Shown here in pieces: positions 35,300 through 46,050 of a stretch of DNA of 64,000 nucleotides; the stretch's first letter is position 1; the number at the start of each line of letters is the position of its first letter. The position numbers were made by a program, and so were the translations under genes. The notes under the pieces were generated by a model, which saw only the letters and a list, made by a program, of their open reading frames with translations, did not search any database and was not told where the DNA came from. This DNA comes from Ruegeria arenilitoris (GTDB taxonomy: Bacteria > Pseudomonadota > Alphaproteobacteria > Rhodobacterales > Rhodobacteraceae): positions 248,001-312,000 of the forward strand of contig NZ_WQCA01000005.1 in the NCBI RefSeq assembly GCF_013032445.1, read 5' to 3'.

Positions 35300-36061
35300 T
35301 CAACCGCATAGCTTTACCTGCGTCTGCCATTCCTTGCATTTGCGGGCCAGATCGTTTTGCAAGGCGTGGTCGGTATAGAACACGTCCACCTCTGACAGTG
35401 AGGCAATTCGCGCCGGCGCGGTGCGCTGGAATTTGGACTGATCGGCCACAAGGCAGGTCCTGCGCGCCTGCGCGATGATGGTCTGGCTGACCCGCACTTC
35501 CTGAAAGTCGAAATCCAGAAGATCCCCCTGAGCATCTAGAGCCGAACACCCAATAATCGCATAGTCGAATTTGAACTGTTCGATGGTTGCGATTGTCAAG
35601 TTACCGATCAGCCCTCCGTCCGAGCGGCGCAACACACCACCGGCTACAACGATCTGACAATTTGGGTTGTCGACCAGGATGTTTGCGACGTTCATGTTGT
35701 TGGTCACAACCATCAGATCCTTGTGGTCCAGCAATTGCTGGGCAACGGCCTCGGTCGAGGTGCCGATGTTCAGGAACACGGACGCCCCGTCCGGGATATC
35801 CTGCGCGCAGTGTTGGGCTATACGCGCCTTGGTGTCGGCGTTCAGGGCGCGACGGTCTTCGTACCCGATGTTCGAAACGCCTGACCGCAGGACCGCCCCG
35901 CCATGCACACGGTCCAGTTTCCCCATATCGGCTAATTCCGACAGGTCACGGCGAATGGTCTGAACTGTGACCTCGAACCGCGCGGCGAGATCATCAACCA
36001 TCACGCGGCCGTCCTGTCTGGCGATGTTCAAGATGTCTGACTGGCGAAAAGATAAGGACAC
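35300..36061 (-). CDS. glpR: Glycerol-3-phosphate regulon repressor, DeoR family
   Basis: This DeoR-type repressor has an N-terminal helix-turn-helix (FRQSDILNIARQDGRVMVDDLAARFEVTVQTIRRDLSEL, residues 4-43), the LDRVHGGAV signature, and a sugar-phosphate-binding domain with NIGTSTEAVA and DLLDFDFQEVRVSQ. The start is placed at the GTG at 36061 because GGAG lies 7 bases upstream and the product then begins like other GlpR proteins; an ATG 120 bases earlier would add an unrelated AT-rich segment overlapping the putative operator. It diverges from glpD, its likely target. Length is 253 residues. Confidence 0.9.
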   Translation of the reverse strand: MSLSFRQSDILNIARQDGRVMVDDLAARFEVTVQTIRRDLSELADMGKLDRVHGGAVLRSGVSNIGYEDRRALNADTKARIAQHCAQDIPDGASVFLNIGTSTEAVAQQLLDHKDLMVVTNNMNVANILVDNPNCQIVVAGGVLRRSDGGLIGNLTIATIEQFKFDYAIIGCSALDAQGDLLDFDFQEVRVSQTIIAQARRTCLVADQSKFQRTAPARIASLSEVDVFYTDHALQNDLARKCKEWQTQVKLCG

Positions 36062-36083
36062 GTTTGGCTCCGAATTGGGTTGG

Positions 36084-36105
36084 TTCGTTTTTGTTCTGTT
36101 TTCCG
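36084..36105. promoter_or_regulatory. Putative GlpR operator next to glpR
   Basis: TTCGTTTTTGTTCTGTTTTC lies just before the glpR ribosome binding site. Its complement (GAAAACAGAACAAAAACGAA) resembles the AACGAAC...AACGAAAACAAAC array 60 bases away near glpD. The similarity in inverted orientation suggests a GlpR-bound pair. Confidence 0.45.
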
Positions 36106-36160
36106 AATTTCTCAACAGACGAAACTCTGAGGAACCAATTATTGGCACATGATGTGACAA

Positions 36161-36196
36161 AACGAACATAAACGAAAACAAACATTGACGAAACGA
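36161..36196. promoter_or_regulatory. Putative GlpR operator array before glpD
   Basis: The segment repeats AAC at a strict 10-base interval (36161 AACGAAC, 36171 AACGAAA, 36181 AACATTG, 36191 AAACGAG), so recognition elements would lie on one DNA face about 55-90 bases before the glpD start. DeoR-family repressors bind such repeated A/T-C-G elements. Binding is inferred. Confidence 0.5.
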
Positions 36197-36249
36197 GGAT
36201 CTCTAAGGTTAATGAGCGCGCGTTTCCACCAATGGGGAATCATCCGGAT

Positions 36250-37839
36250 ATGAAACAGGCACAGGATCAGGTCTCTGATCTTTTCATCATCGGCGGCGGC
36301 ATCAACGGGTGCGGCATCGCACGCGACACGGCGGGGCGTGGGCTGTCGGTGACATTGGCTGAGATGAACGATCTGGCTTCGGCGACGTCTTCGGCCTCGA
36401 CCAAGCTGTTTCACGGCGGATTGCGGTATCTGGAGTATTTTGAGTTTCGCCTTGTGCGTGAGGCGCTGATCGAACGCGAAACCCTGTTGCGCGCAATGCC
36501 GCATATCAGTTGGCCGATGCGGTTTGTGCTGCCGTATCACCAGGATATGCGGTTTGACTCGGAAACCCCGACCTCGCGCCTGCTGAGCACAGTCATGCCC
36601 TGGATGAAGGGGCGTCGTCCGGCGTGGTTGATCCGGCTGGGACTGTTCATGTACGACCACTTGGGTGGGCGTAAAATCCTTCCGGGCACGGACTCACTGG
36701 ATCTTAAAACCGCACCCGAGGGGCGGCCACTGCAGGAAAAGTTTGAAACGGCCTATGAGTATTCTGACTGCTGGATCGAAGATTCGCGTCTGGTCGTCCT
36801 CAACGCCCGCGATGCCGAGGCGCGCGGGGCACAGATCATGGTCCGTACCGAGGTCCTTTCTGCGGAACGTGTGAATGATCTGTGGGAAGTGACGATCCGG
36901 GATTGTAATAGCGACGAGACGCGTGTCGTCCGGGCCAAGATGCTTATCAATGCCGGCGGACCGTGGGTCGGCGATATCATTCAGACAAAAATCCGCGTGA
37001 ACTCTCGCGAAGGTGTCCGGCTGGTGCGCGGCAGCCACATCGTGACTCGCCGGTTGTTCGACCACGACAAGTGCTATTTCTTTCAGGGCGAGGATGGCCG
37101 CATCATTTTCGCAATTCCTTACGAGCGGGATTTCACTTTGATCGGGACGACGGATCAGGATCATTCGAACCCTTCCGAACCTCCGGTCTGTACTGAGGCC
37201 GAGCAGGAGTATCTTTGCGCCTTTGCCACGAAGTACTTCAAAGAGGCAATCACTCGCGACGATATCATTTGGACTTATTCCGGCGTGCGTCCTCTGTACG
37301 ATGACGGCGCTAGTAGTGCGACTGCGGCCACGCGGGATTATACACTGAAAGTGGACGCGCAGGGCGGGGCGCCTGTGTTGAACGTCTTTGGCGGAAAGAT
37401 CACGACGTACCGGCGATTGGCAGAGAGTGCCCTGGAAAAAGTAGCGGAGTATTTCCCGGACTTGCCAGGCCCCTGGACTGCGGGCGTTGCCTTGCCCGGC
37501 GGAGATTTCCCTGTGGATGGCGTACAGGACCTTGTGGCTGGGCTTGAAGCTGATTTTGGGTTTTTGAATCGTGCCTGGGCCGAACGCCTTGTCCGGGCTT
37601 ATGGTACCGAAGCCCGTGCTCTTCTAGGAAATGCTGAAACGTCCGAGGACTTAGGCGAAGATTTTGGGGCAACTCTGACCGCTCGGGAACTGGAGTGGTT
37701 GATGGACAAGGAATACGCGCGCAAGGCCGAAGATGTTGTCTGGCGCCGGAATAAGTTGGGCCTCCGGTTGAGCAAACAACAGGTTGACCGAATCCAGGAG
37801 TGGATGTCGCAGCGTAGCTCCCAATCTGCCGCCGCATAG
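36250..37839 (+). CDS. glpD: Aerobic glycerol-3-phosphate dehydrogenase
   Basis: This FAD enzyme of about 529 residues oxidises glycerol-3-phosphate to dihydroxyacetone phosphate and feeds quinone at the membrane. The dinucleotide motif is IIGGGINGCGIARDTAGRG (about residue 12), with SASTKLFHGGLRYLEYFEFRLV and WTYSGVRPLYDDGA as family markers. The start is uncertain: ATG at 36250 gives the normal short lead before the FAD motif, while an in-frame ATG 18 bases earlier is also possible. It diverges from glpR. No glpF, glpK or ugp genes are in the window. Confidence 0.94.
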   Translation: MKQAQDQVSDLFIIGGGINGCGIARDTAGRGLSVTLAEMNDLASATSSASTKLFHGGLRYLEYFEFRLVREALIERETLLRAMPHISWPMRFVLPYHQDMRFDSETPTSRLLSTVMPWMKGRRPAWLIRLGLFMYDHLGGRKILPGTDSLDLKTAPEGRPLQEKFETAYEYSDCWIEDSRLVVLNARDAEARGAQIMVRTEVLSAERVNDLWEVTIRDCNSDETRVVRAKMLINAGGPWVGDIIQTKIRVNSREGVRLVRGSHIVTRRLFDHDKCYFFQGEDGRIIFAIPYERDFTLIGTTDQDHSNPSEPPVCTEAEQEYLCAFATKYFKEAITRDDIIWTYSGVRPLYDDGASSATAATRDYTLKVDAQGGAPVLNVFGGKITTYRRLAESALEKVAEYFPDLPGPWTAGVALPGGDFPVDGVQDLVAGLEADFGFLNRAWAERLVRAYGTEARALLGNAETSEDLGEDFGATLTARELEWLMDKEYARKAEDVVWRRNKLGLRLSKQQVDRIQEWMSQRSSQSAAA

Positions 37840-38185
37840 ACATAGTTCTATCGATCTGTGAAGCCTGTGAGTCTCAGTGCTATGTTTAGATGCAGGCAGG
37901 TTCCCTCAAGATGAACAATTCTGGTAGCAGTGAAACAGTGCTGCGAATTTCCGTGCAAGCACTCGCTAGTTCATTTGCCGTGCATATCAGAATTGAACAA
38001 ATGTTTCGGTCGCTGTGACCAGGCGTCTAATCTGTTGAGACAGAATTCCGCGTTTTCTGTCTCAAACCGCCCATACTGCATAAATGACGGACAAGTGTTG
38101 TGCGGAATTAGAGACTACACAGGAGGAATTAGCAGCCAGAGTAACAAAGTGATTGGAACCTGACACTGTTCAGCCGGACCCTATT
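37840..38185. other. Gene-free spacer after glpD with an 11-base inverted repeat
   Basis: I see no supported gene here. The notable feature is a perfect 11-base inverted repeat at 38035-38065 (TTGAGACAGAA and its complement, 9-base loop). No T-run follows on either strand, so it is not a standard terminator. It could be an operator, an RNA hairpin or a mobile-element remnant. Composition is more AT-rich than the flanking genes. Confidence 0.5.
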
Positions 38186-38287
38186 TCAGATTGCCGAAAT
38201 CAATGCGTTTGCGGCCTCGACGAATCCGGCCACAGCCACTGCGCTTGCAAGCAAGATGCAACAAATTTCCAACACGCTGAACTTCAT
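38186..38287 (-). CDS. Possible 33-residue membrane peptide
   Basis: This short frame (MKFSVLEICCILLASAVAVA then GFVEAANALISAI) is a single hydrophobic helix with a charged start. AGGGG lies 6 bases before the ATG, and the frame ends in a normal stop. The product looks like a small membrane or secreted peptide. No family is recognised. It lies in a degenerate zone, so it may be a real small gene or chance. Confidence 0.4.
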   Translation of the reverse strand: MKFSVLEICCILLASAVAVAGFVEAANALISAI

Positions 38288-39104
38288 TTTGACCCCTATC
38301 AAAACGGTACTTAGGGCGTAGAGCAAATTTAGTTGATCGCAAAGGGGTGCTATGTTTACGTAGCGGAAACCTGCTGCACCGGCGGCGTGTATTTGCTCAG
38401 GCATTGATCCAAGGTTCTCGTTGCGGGCTGCGCCCCTGAAGTTGAACCTCAACCAATACAGACAAACTGGTTTGAGGTATGGCCCGATCAGGGCGCGGTA
38501 TTCACTGTTTCGGGCGTTCGGAGCGGGTCGCTGTTGGCAAGTACATTGGTGATAAGCCCGGTTTTTTTCGCGTGAGTGGCTTACTGACTGAGTGTTTGAA
38601 GCTCTATTCCCTTATTTGTCACGGCTGCCTACACCACGATTGGATGGTTCTGATTGGGTAACTCAAAGATATAGAGCGGCATTCCGCTCGCAGCAGTCAG
38701 CGCCGACCGAACAACCTATTCGCCGCTACCGAAAAGGTCAGCGCGTGAGTTGGGCGCGGGTCTTGCTCAAGGACGTGTTGACGTTGAGTTCATGTCTGGG
38801 GTGAAGGCGATGACACCACTGCTTCAGGGGCTCATTGGTGTTTTGCAAGATGCGCGCCTGACATTCTGTTCGCAAGGTGCGTAGAATGCCTGTTCTGGAA
38901 TGAAACCCACGGCCTCCTATCAATTGACCGACGGTATTGTACTGAGAAATAGCCACCTGCCGAAGAGTACCAAAGCTGGTGTCACTTTCGGGCTGATTCT
39001 GTTGAACAACTCTTGCCTGATTGAGGGGTAGGTCGCTGATTCAATTCCTCCAACAGGTTGAATGACTTACGAAGCTGGAGCCAGGGTAGGAAGTACAAGC
39101 GGCT
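38288..39104. other. Gene-poor degenerate region, no supported gene
   Basis: About 800 bases hold only short, unconvincing frames on both strands with no recognisable domain, good start site or coding pattern. The segment sits between a putative small ORF and a broken transposase, and looks like decayed mobile or foreign DNA. I cannot identify its origin. Confidence 0.55.
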
Positions 39105-39515
39105 TTGTTTTATGAGTTCTCGCTGGCTCTGAAACGCCAGCTCCTCCCTTTCATCCCTGTCTTCGACAAAGGAGTACAGTCTGAAGGAACCTTCTCACGA
39201 TCCGACCTCACATGGGATGATGAGAACGCCCGGTATATCTGTCCCGAGGGGAAGGAGATGCGGCACACTTGGCGCACGTATTCTGATCCAAAGCGGAACG
39301 CCCCAAGTTGGATATCGCACAAATATCTGACCCGGCTCCGACCACGCGGACCATGCGGTGTTCAAGACGAGTTCACTCTCGCCGCTACCGCTCAAAAAAC
39401 TCCGCAAAATAGCAAAGCTCAAGCTGACCATGCCTGCAACGGGCTGAAGCGGCAGGCAAGACCTCGACATCCAAAGAAGATCAGGGCGACAGCTCAGGCA
39501 ATCGTGTTGAAATGA
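39105..39515 (+). pseudogene. Remnant of an IS1182-like transposase
   Basis: The translation contains LPFIPVFDKGVQSEGTFSRS followed by DLTWDDENARYICPEGKEM, closely resembling the middle of IS1182-type DDE transposases (IPV-x-DK...DGTFSRSDF...Y-x-CP-x-GK). The similarity stops after about 75 residues, where the frame turns into unrelated sequence, and there is no N-terminal half in front. It is therefore a truncated, non-functional fragment. No clear terminal repeats were found around it. Confidence 0.72.
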
Positions 39516-39585
39516 CAGAGCTTTTTAACGGAAACAGCCCGAAAGACAGCAAAGTTAGAGCTGTTCTTTTAGGGTTTCCCTTGTT

Positions 39586-42500
39586 TTACGCCGTTTCATC
39601 AGAGGGCTCGGGATCGTTCTTAGTACCTTTGATCCATTCCCTGAGGCTTTGCATCAGCGCGTAAAGAACCGGTACCAGAATAACCCCGACCAGTGTGGCC
39701 GCCAGCATGCCGCCAAACACGGCAACACCAATGGCTTTTTGGCTGGCGGCACCTGCGCCACTCGCAGCCAACAAAGGTACAACACCCAATAGGAAGGACA
39801 GAGCGGTCATCATCACGGCGCGGAAACGCTGGAATGCGGCCTCGGCGGCGGCATCTTTGATCGACAGGCCATTGGCCCGCTGTTCCATTGCGAATTCAAC
39901 GATGAGAATGCCGTTCTTCGACGCTAGGCCCACAAGCATGATCATCCCGATCTGCGTGTAGAGGTTGATGTCACTGCCCACGATGGCCACGGCGGCCACC
40001 GCTCCGAAAAGGGCGACAATCACCGATAGCAGGATCGAAACTGGCATCGTCCAGCTTTCGTATTGCCCGACTAGAAATAGATATCCGAACAGGATGGCCA
40101 GACCCAGAATGACGATCACCAAGCTGCCAGACGCAAGTTGTTGCTGCGCTGTCCCTGTCCACTCAAACGCATAACCGGGGGGCAGGGCGGTGGCCGATTC
40201 CTCGGTCATTACGTTGATCGCATCGCCGGTGGAAAGCCCCGGAGCTGGAACCGCCGTCACGGTCGCAGAGCGGAACAGGTTGTGACGTTTCAGCAGGACC
40301 GGACCCAGCACGTTCTCAACATCAATGAGCGTACCCAGAGGAACCATCTCACCCTTTTGCGAACGGACATAGAGGTTCGAGATATCCTCGACATTGTCCC
40401 GATAGGTGCCGTCAGCCTGAATCATCACGCGATAAACGCGGCCGAACAGGTTGAAGTCGTTCACGTAGTAGGATCCCAATTGCGCTTGCATGGTCTGGAA
40501 CACTTCGGCCACGGACACTTGCAGCGTCTTGGCTTTTTCCCGATCCAGATCAACAAACAGCTGCGGCACGTTTGCGCGGAAGGTCGTGTAGGCCTGACCA
40601 ATCTCGGGTCTCTGGTTGGCCGCATAGACAAACGACCCAACTGCCGAGGCCAGATCCTGCGGCGTGCCGCCCCCGGTTTGCTGGACCTCCATTTCAACGC
40701 CGGCCGACATGCCAAGACCCTGAATGGGCGGTGGGTTGAAAGCCACGATTGAAGCGGCGGATTCACCGTTTGCGATCGCCAGAACTTTGGCCAGAATTGC
40801 GTCGGCGCTCAGGTCGTCGTCCTGCCGTTCATCCCAGTTGGTGAGGTTCACAAAGATGGCTGCACCGTTGGTGGTAGTTCCGTTCAGCAACGAGAAACCG
40901 TTGACCAAAACGGTGCTGGCGACACCGGGAATCTCACGAATTTGATCATCCAGGCGAGCCGAGACGGTTTCCGTTCGCTCCAATGTCGCGGCGTCCGGCA
41001 ACTGAATGTCAACGAAGAGATAGCCGTTGTCTTCCAGCGGGATAAAGCCGCTGGACGTGTTGGACATGATCGTACCGGTTCCCATCGCAAGAGCAACGAT
41101 GACACCAAGGGCAATCACCGGCATGATCAGCAGCTTGCGAACGATCGCGACATAGCCGCCGCGCACGGTTCCGATGAAGCCTTCAAACAAGGCCAACAGC
41201 CCCTTGGGCGGACCGGACCGGGCTTTCAGCACCAATCCGCAAAGCGCAGGCGACAAGGTCAGGGCGTTGATCGAAGAGATCACAACAGCGGTTGAGATTG
41301 TCACGGCGAACTGCGAATAAAGTCGCCCTGAAATACCCGGCATAAAGGTCACGGGTACGAAAACCGCCAGCAAAACCAGCGTGGTTGCAATCACCGGCCC
41401 GGTGATTTGCCCCATTGCCTTTCGGGTCGCCTCAGCAGGCGGCAACCCTTCTTCAGCGATAATCCGTTCAACGTTTTCGACCACGACGATGGCGTCATCC
41501 ACCACGATCCCGATGGCCAGAACTAGCGCGAATAGAGAGATCGTGTTCAATGACATACCGAATGCCAGCAAAAAAGCGAAAGTGCCGATCAGTGACACGG
41601 GGATCGCGACGGCGGGAATGATCGTGGCCCGCCAACTACCCAGAAACACGAACACGACCGAGATCACCAGAATGAACGTCAGGATCAGGGTTGAAACCAC
41701 GTCGCTCAGAGATTGCTCCACAAAATCAGTGGTGTTGAACGGCACCTGATATTCCACATCCGTCGGGAAGGATCGGGACAGGCGATCAAGCTCGGCCTGT
41801 ACCCTTTCTGACACGGCCAGAGCGTTGGCCCCAGGGGCCTGATAGATTCCAATAACAGTCGCTGGAACTGCTTGAAAATAACCCGAGGCCGAATAGAACT
41901 GCGCTCCCAGCTCGACTCGCGCGATATCTTTAACCCGAACGATCGAACCGGCGTCACCAGTTCGGATGACAATTTCACCGAACTCTGCGGCTGAGGTCAG
42001 GCGCCCTTTGGTCTTAATCGTGTACTGAAATGTCTGCCCCTCCGGTACTGGAGGAGAGCCGATGGATCCGGCTGAGACTTCGACGTTCTGCTCGCGGATG
42101 GCGCTGATTACGTCGCCCGGAGTGATCGACAATGCAGCCATCTTGTCCGGATCCATCCAGATCCGCATGGCGTATTCCAGATTGGTCAGAACGTCCGCCC
42201 GGCCCACACCCTGAACACGCGCCAGCGCGTCTTTGAGGTTGATCGAAGCATAGTTCGACAAAAACACACTGTCATAGGTGCCGTTGGGCGAGGTCAGAGT
42301 GACCAGCAACAGCATGTTGGTCGAAGCTTTCTGCGTGACCACGCCCGAAGAGGTCACCTCAGTTGGCAACGACGACATCGCCTGTGCCACGCGGTTTTGT
42401 ACGTTGACCGACGCGATGTCGGGGTCGGTTCCCACCTCAAAAGTGATGTTCAGAGAATAAGAACCATTATCCGAAGACGTGGACGTCATGTAGATCATGT

Positions 42501-42723
42501 CGTCCACACCGTTCACCTGCGCCTCGATCGGCGCGGCAACGGTGTTTTCTACGGTTTCGGCATTGGCACCGGTATAGGTCGTGGTCACACTGACCACCGG
42601 CGGCGTGATGTCAGGGAATTGGGCGACCGGCAAAACCAGATAGCCAATCATGCCCATGATGGTCAGGACCAGCGAAATGACAAGCGCCAGCTTTGGCCGG
42701 CTGATGAACAGGGCAGAGAACAT
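39586..42723 (-). CDS. acrB: RND multidrug efflux permease, HAE1/AcrB family
   Basis: This 1045-residue proton-driven inner-membrane pump has 12 helices and two large periplasmic loops. Family signs are [20 protein letters not shown] (about residue 37), the proton-relay pair in [17 protein letters not shown] (about 405), [21 protein letters not shown], and the late [15 protein letters not shown]. It works with the adaptor encoded 3 bases upstream and with an outer-membrane channel that is not adjacent; the NodT-like protein at 31-33 kb could serve. Substrates are not predictable. The gene ends beside the decayed transposase region. Confidence 0.95.
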   Translation of the reverse strand: MFSALFISRPKLALVISLVLTIMGMIGYLVLPVAQFPDITPPVVSVTTTYTGANAETVENTVAAPIEAQVNGVDDMIYMTSTSSDNGSYSLNITFEVGTDPDIASVNVQNRVAQAMSSLPTEVTSSGVVTQKASTNMLLLVTLTSPNGTYDSVFLSNYASINLKDALARVQGVGRADVLTNLEYAMRIWMDPDKMAALSITPGDVISAIREQNVEVSAGSIGSPPVPEGQTFQYTIKTKGRLTSAAEFGEIVIRTGDAGSIVRVKDIARVELGAQFYSASGYFQAVPATVIGIYQAPGANALAVSERVQAELDRLSRSFPTDVEYQVPFNTTDFVEQSLSDVVSTLILTFILVISVVFVFLGSWRATIIPAVAIPVSLIGTFAFLLAFGMSLNTISLFALVLAIGIVVDDAIVVVENVERIIAEEGLPPAEATRKAMGQITGPVIATTLVLLAVFVPVTFMPGISGRLYSQFAVTISTAVVISSINALTLSPALCGLVLKARSGPPKGLLALFEGFIGTVRGGYVAIVRKLLIMPVIALGVIVALAMGTGTIMSNTSSGFIPLEDNGYLFVDIQLPDAATLERTETVSARLDDQIREIPGVASTVLVNGFSLLNGTTTNGAAIFVNLTNWDERQDDDLSADAILAKVLAIANGESAASIVAFNPPPIQGLGMSAGVEMEVQQTGGGTPQDLASAVGSFVYAANQRPEIGQAYTTFRANVPQLFVDLDREKAKTLQVSVAEVFQTMQAQLGSYYVNDFNLFGRVYRVMIQADGTYRDNVEDISNLYVRSQKGEMVPLGTLIDVENVLGPVLLKRHNLFRSATVTAVPAPGLSTGDAINVMTEESATALPPGYAFEWTGTAQQQLASGSLVIVILGLAILFGYLFLVGQYESWTMPVSILLSVIVALFGAVAAVAIVGSDINLYTQIGMIMLVGLASKNGILIVEFAMEQRANGLSIKDAAAEAAFQRFRAVMMTALSFLLGVVPLLAASGAGAASQKAIGVAVFGGMLAATLVGVILVPVLYALMQSLREWIKGTKNDPEPSDETA

Positions 42724-42726
42724 CGG

Positions 42727-43887
42727 TTACTCTCCCGGCTGCTCAGAGGCCACGACCGCATCCACGGCCACGCCCGGACGAACCCTTTGCAGGCCTTCGA
42801 CGATTACACTTTCACCGTCGCGCAAACCATCTTTGACGATGATTGCCGACTCTACCGTATCGCCTGTGGTGATATAGCGTTGTTCGACCATTTGCTTGTC
42901 ATTCACGACCAACACAAATTCACCCCGCTGATCCCTTTGCAGCGCGGCCTGAGGGATAAGGACTTCCAGGGTTGGTTCCAAAGCTTCGATCTGAACACTG
43001 AGGAACTGACCGTCGACAATCAAACGGTTCGTGTTCTCGAATTCTGCCCGAACTGTGATTGCACCTGTCAGAGGGTCGATGCGGTTGTCGACGAAAACGA
43101 TCTTGCCCGTTTCGTCTAGGTTCGTTCCGTTGGGCAGCGTCAAGTGAACATTTGGACTTTTGCTGCTTTCTGCCAGCGAGGCTGCGCTCTCGCCATATTG
43201 CTCTAGAACTGTAGTGAATTGTTTTTCGTTCAGCGAAAAATTCACATAGATCGGCGCTTCGCTGACCAGATTGACCAAAGGAGAGTTCGTTGGCCCAACC
43301 ACGTCGCCAACACTTGTGGCGACGCGACCGATACGACCCGAGAAGGGGGCGTGAATTTTTGTGTAGCTCAGGTCCAATTCAGCTTGTTGGATTGCAGCTT
43401 GGGCAGATTTCACTTCGGCCTCGGCGACCAGTTCATTGGCACGGGCGATGTCCCGTTCGGACTCGGGTGTGGCGTCGCGTCTATAAAGCTCTTCCTTACG
43501 GGCCAGTTCAACCTTGGCGAGTTCCAGATTGGCTTCAGCACGGTCCAAATCTGCCTTGCGGGCTTGTAGCGTAGCTTCATAAAGATCGGGCTCGATAGTG
43601 AACAACAAGTCGTCTTTGTTCACCAACGAACCGTCTGCTACTTCCTGGCTTTCAAGAAACCCGTTTACCCTGGCGACGATGTCAACTTTGTCGATAGCTT
43701 CGGCGCGACCGATGAAAACGGCTTCTTCAGTTATTTCCTGCGTATAGGCCGCAGCAATGGATACTTTCGGCGGCGGGGCGTCGCCTTGGTCCTGCGCAAG
43801 AGCAGCATGTGCCATGCCCACACAGACCGCAGCAGCAAGGGCTGGTCCGTGAAGACGGAATTTCAAGTTCTTCAATGCAAGGGACAT
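42727..43887 (-). CDS. acrA: RND efflux membrane fusion protein, AcrA family
   Basis: This 386-residue periplasmic adaptor links the AcrB-type pump to the outer-membrane channel. The ATG at 43887 starts a signal peptide ending AALAQ; it follows GAGGC. Domains in order are lipoyl half (DIVARVNGFLESQEVADGS), alpha hairpin (about 90-150), second lipoyl half (LSYTKIHAPFSGRIGRVATSVGD), beta-barrel and membrane-proximal domain. It overlaps none of acrB but is only 3 bases before it. No repressor gene is adjacent; short palindromes (GATTTAAATC, ATACGTAT) lie in the 160 bases upstream. Confidence 0.93.
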   Translation of the reverse strand: MSLALKNLKFRLHGPALAAAVCVGMAHAALAQDQGDAPPPKVSIAAAYTQEITEEAVFIGRAEAIDKVDIVARVNGFLESQEVADGSLVNKDDLLFTIEPDLYEATLQARKADLDRAEANLELAKVELARKEELYRRDATPESERDIARANELVAEAEVKSAQAAIQQAELDLSYTKIHAPFSGRIGRVATSVGDVVGPTNSPLVNLVSEAPIYVNFSLNEKQFTTVLEQYGESAASLAESSKSPNVHLTLPNGTNLDETGKIVFVDNRIDPLTGAITVRAEFENTNRLIVDGQFLSVQIEALEPTLEVLIPQAALQRDQRGEFVLVVNDKQMVEQRYITTGDTVESAIIVKDGLRDGESVIVEGLQRVRPGVAVDAVVASEQPGE

Positions 43888-44103
43888 GGCGGGTGCCTCG
43901 TTAAAACTACGGTTTTTTGCGCCAGGAAGGATAGGCCAGCCCGACGAGTCGACTGAATTCCCGGTCAGGATGGCCGTTTTGCGCGTATATCTCAAGCTTC
44001 TTGAATACGATTTAAATCTGCGTCTTTGCAGAATTTTTCGCGACCTCAGTGCGGCTTACGTCGACCTTTTCGCGAATACGTATCTAAAACGTGACCAATG
44101 AAA

Positions 44104-44132
44104 CAAAAATGGGGGCCGAAATGGCCTCCATT
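44104..44132 (-). terminator. Rho-independent terminator after metG
   Basis: On the minus strand AATGGAGGCC-atttc-GGCCCCCATT forms a 10-base stem with one mismatch, followed by TTTTTG. It lies 25 bases beyond the metG stop. Confidence 0.78.
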
Positions 44133-44156
44133 CCTTAGTCAGCACTGTGCAACGGA

Positions 44157-45875
44157 TCAGTCGCGGGTTCCAGCAAAGCGGTTTTGCCAGTCCTCGCGCT
44201 GCTCGTCCGTGATTTTGGCAAACAGGACGTCTGGTACGGTGAATTCGTGACCAGCGGGCAGGGCGCTCAGCGCGGCGTCGACGTCATCGGGCCAACTTGT
44301 GTCCAGCGTGTTCATCGCACTTAGCATCTTGGCCGAGGTCTCGGGGATGAACGGGGCGCTAAGCACGGCGTAGAGCCGGATCAGGTTCAGGCCCAGACGT
44401 ACCTGTGCTGCGGCCTGTTCCGGGTTTTCCTTGAAGGTAGACCATGGGGCTGCGGCCTGCAGGTATTCGTTGCCCGCCACCCAGATCGCCCGTAGTTCCT
44501 GCGCGGATTTACGGACCTCCATCGCCTCCATATGCCCTTCATAGGCACGGACACGGTTGGTGAGTTCGTCGATCAGCGCCTGTTCACGTTCGCCATAGCC
44601 GCCGCCTTCGGGCACGGCTTCGGAGAATTTCGAACGGCAGAACTTGGTGATCCGGCTGACGAAGTTGCCCAGAACGTCCGCAAGATCTTTGTTTACGGAT
44701 TGCTGGAAGTTCTCCCAGTTAAACTCACTATCGCTGCTTTCGGGCGCATGGCTCAGCAACCACCAGCGCCAGTAATCGGCCGGCAGAATCTCCAGCGCCT
44801 GATCCATGAACACGCCACGACCCTGAGAGGTTGAGAACTGGCCACCGTCATAGTTCAGGTAGTTGAACGATTTCAGGTGATCCACCATCTTCCACGGCTC
44901 GCCTGATCCCAGAATAGTGGCCGGGAAGGACAGAGTATGGAAGGGCACGTTGTCCTTGCCCATGAATTGCACATACCGCACATCATCCGCGCCTTTATCG
45001 GTGCGCCACCAGCGTTCCCAATCCGCGTCGGTCTTGCCGTTCGCGTCCGCCCATTCCTTGGCACAGGCGATGTATTCGATCGGCGCGTCAAACCAGACGT
45101 AGAAAACCTTGCCTTCCATACCTGGCCAGTCCTTATCACCTTTCTTGACCGGTACGCCCCAGTCCAGATCGCGGGTGATACCGCGATCCTGCAGGCCGTC
45201 GCCATCATGCAGCCACTTCTTGGCAATCGAGGTGGTCAGGATCGGCCAATCGGTCTTGCTGTCGATCCACGCATCCAACTGATCCTTCATCGCCGACTGG
45301 CGCAGATACAAATGCTTGGTTTCACGCACCTCCAGATCGGTTGAGCCGGAAATGGCCGAGCGCGGCTCGATCAGGTCGGTCGGGTCCAACTGCTTGGTGC
45401 AGTTTTCACACTGGTCGCCGCGTGCACGGTCATAGCCGCAGTTGGGGCAGGTGCCCTCGATATAGCGGTCCGGTAGGAACCGGCCATCGGCGTTGGAATA
45501 GACCTGCTTTTCAGTGACTTCCCGGATCAATCCGGCGTCGTCCAGCTTGCCCGCGAAATGCTGGGTCAGCTTCTTGTTCTGGTCGCTGGACGAACGGCCA
45601 AAGTGATCAAAGCTCAGGCCAAAGCGATTGGCGATACCGGCCTGGATTTCATACATCTCGGCGCAGTATTCGGCCACGGGCTTGCCAGCCTTGGCTGCCG
45701 CCAACTCAGCCGGGGTGCCGTGTTCGTCGGTGGCGCACAGGAACATGACCTCATTCCCCCGGCCACGCTGATAGCGTGCGTACAAATCGGCAGGCAATTG
45801 CGAGCCGATCAGGTTGCCGAGGTGCTTGATCCCGTTGATGTAAGGGATCGCCGAGGTGATGAGAATCCGAGCCAT
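44157..45875 (-). CDS. metG: Methionyl-tRNA synthetase
   Basis: This 572-residue class I synthetase charges tRNA-Met. The HIGH-type motif is [12 protein letters not shown] (about residue 14). A zinc knuckle in the connective domain reads [17 protein letters not shown] (about 143-159). The KMSKS-type loop is FSTSQGRGV, a variant common in this MetRS subgroup. The anticodon-binding helical domain follows, and no C-terminal tRNA-binding EMAP domain is present. The promoter-side gap to the next gene is about 175 bases. Confidence 0.95.
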   Translation of the reverse strand: MARILITSAIPYINGIKHLGNLIGSQLPADLYARYQRGRGNEVMFLCATDEHGTPAELAAAKAGKPVAEYCAEMYEIQAGIANRFGLSFDHFGRSSSDQNKKLTQHFAGKLDDAGLIREVTEKQVYSNADGRFLPDRYIEGTCPNCGYDRARGDQCENCTKQLDPTDLIEPRSAISGSTDLEVRETKHLYLRQSAMKDQLDAWIDSKTDWPILTTSIAKKWLHDGDGLQDRGITRDLDWGVPVKKGDKDWPGMEGKVFYVWFDAPIEYIACAKEWADANGKTDADWERWWRTDKGADDVRYVQFMGKDNVPFHTLSFPATILGSGEPWKMVDHLKSFNYLNYDGGQFSTSQGRGVFMDQALEILPADYWRWWLLSHAPESSDSEFNWENFQQSVNKDLADVLGNFVSRITKFCRSKFSEAVPEGGGYGEREQALIDELTNRVRAYEGHMEAMEVRKSAQELRAIWVAGNEYLQAAAPWSTFKENPEQAAAQVRLGLNLIRLYAVLSAPFIPETSAKMLSAMNTLDTSWPDDVDAALSALPAGHEFTVPDVLFAKITDEQREDWQNRFAGTRD

Positions 45876-46050
45876 TTTGCGTTTCCACGTATCTATCTGC
45901 GCGACCGTCTATCTTATGTGACCGGCCAGCAAAAGCCCGGTTTCATCGATAAGCGTCCGAAAAGACGTATAAGTGCCTGCCTGACGCGGCCTTCGCGTGA
46001 GGGTGCTACTCTGTGTATGATGGGTGTGCAATTTGTTCACGGGGGATAAA

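Noticed and set aside
37930..38163. A 77-codon frame after glpD.
   Set aside because: Cys-rich translation with no domain, no ribosome site, and it spans the inverted repeat.
43886..44101. A 71-codon plus-strand frame in the acrA promoter.
   Set aside because: Overlaps the acrA start on the other strand and shows no TetR or other regulator motif.
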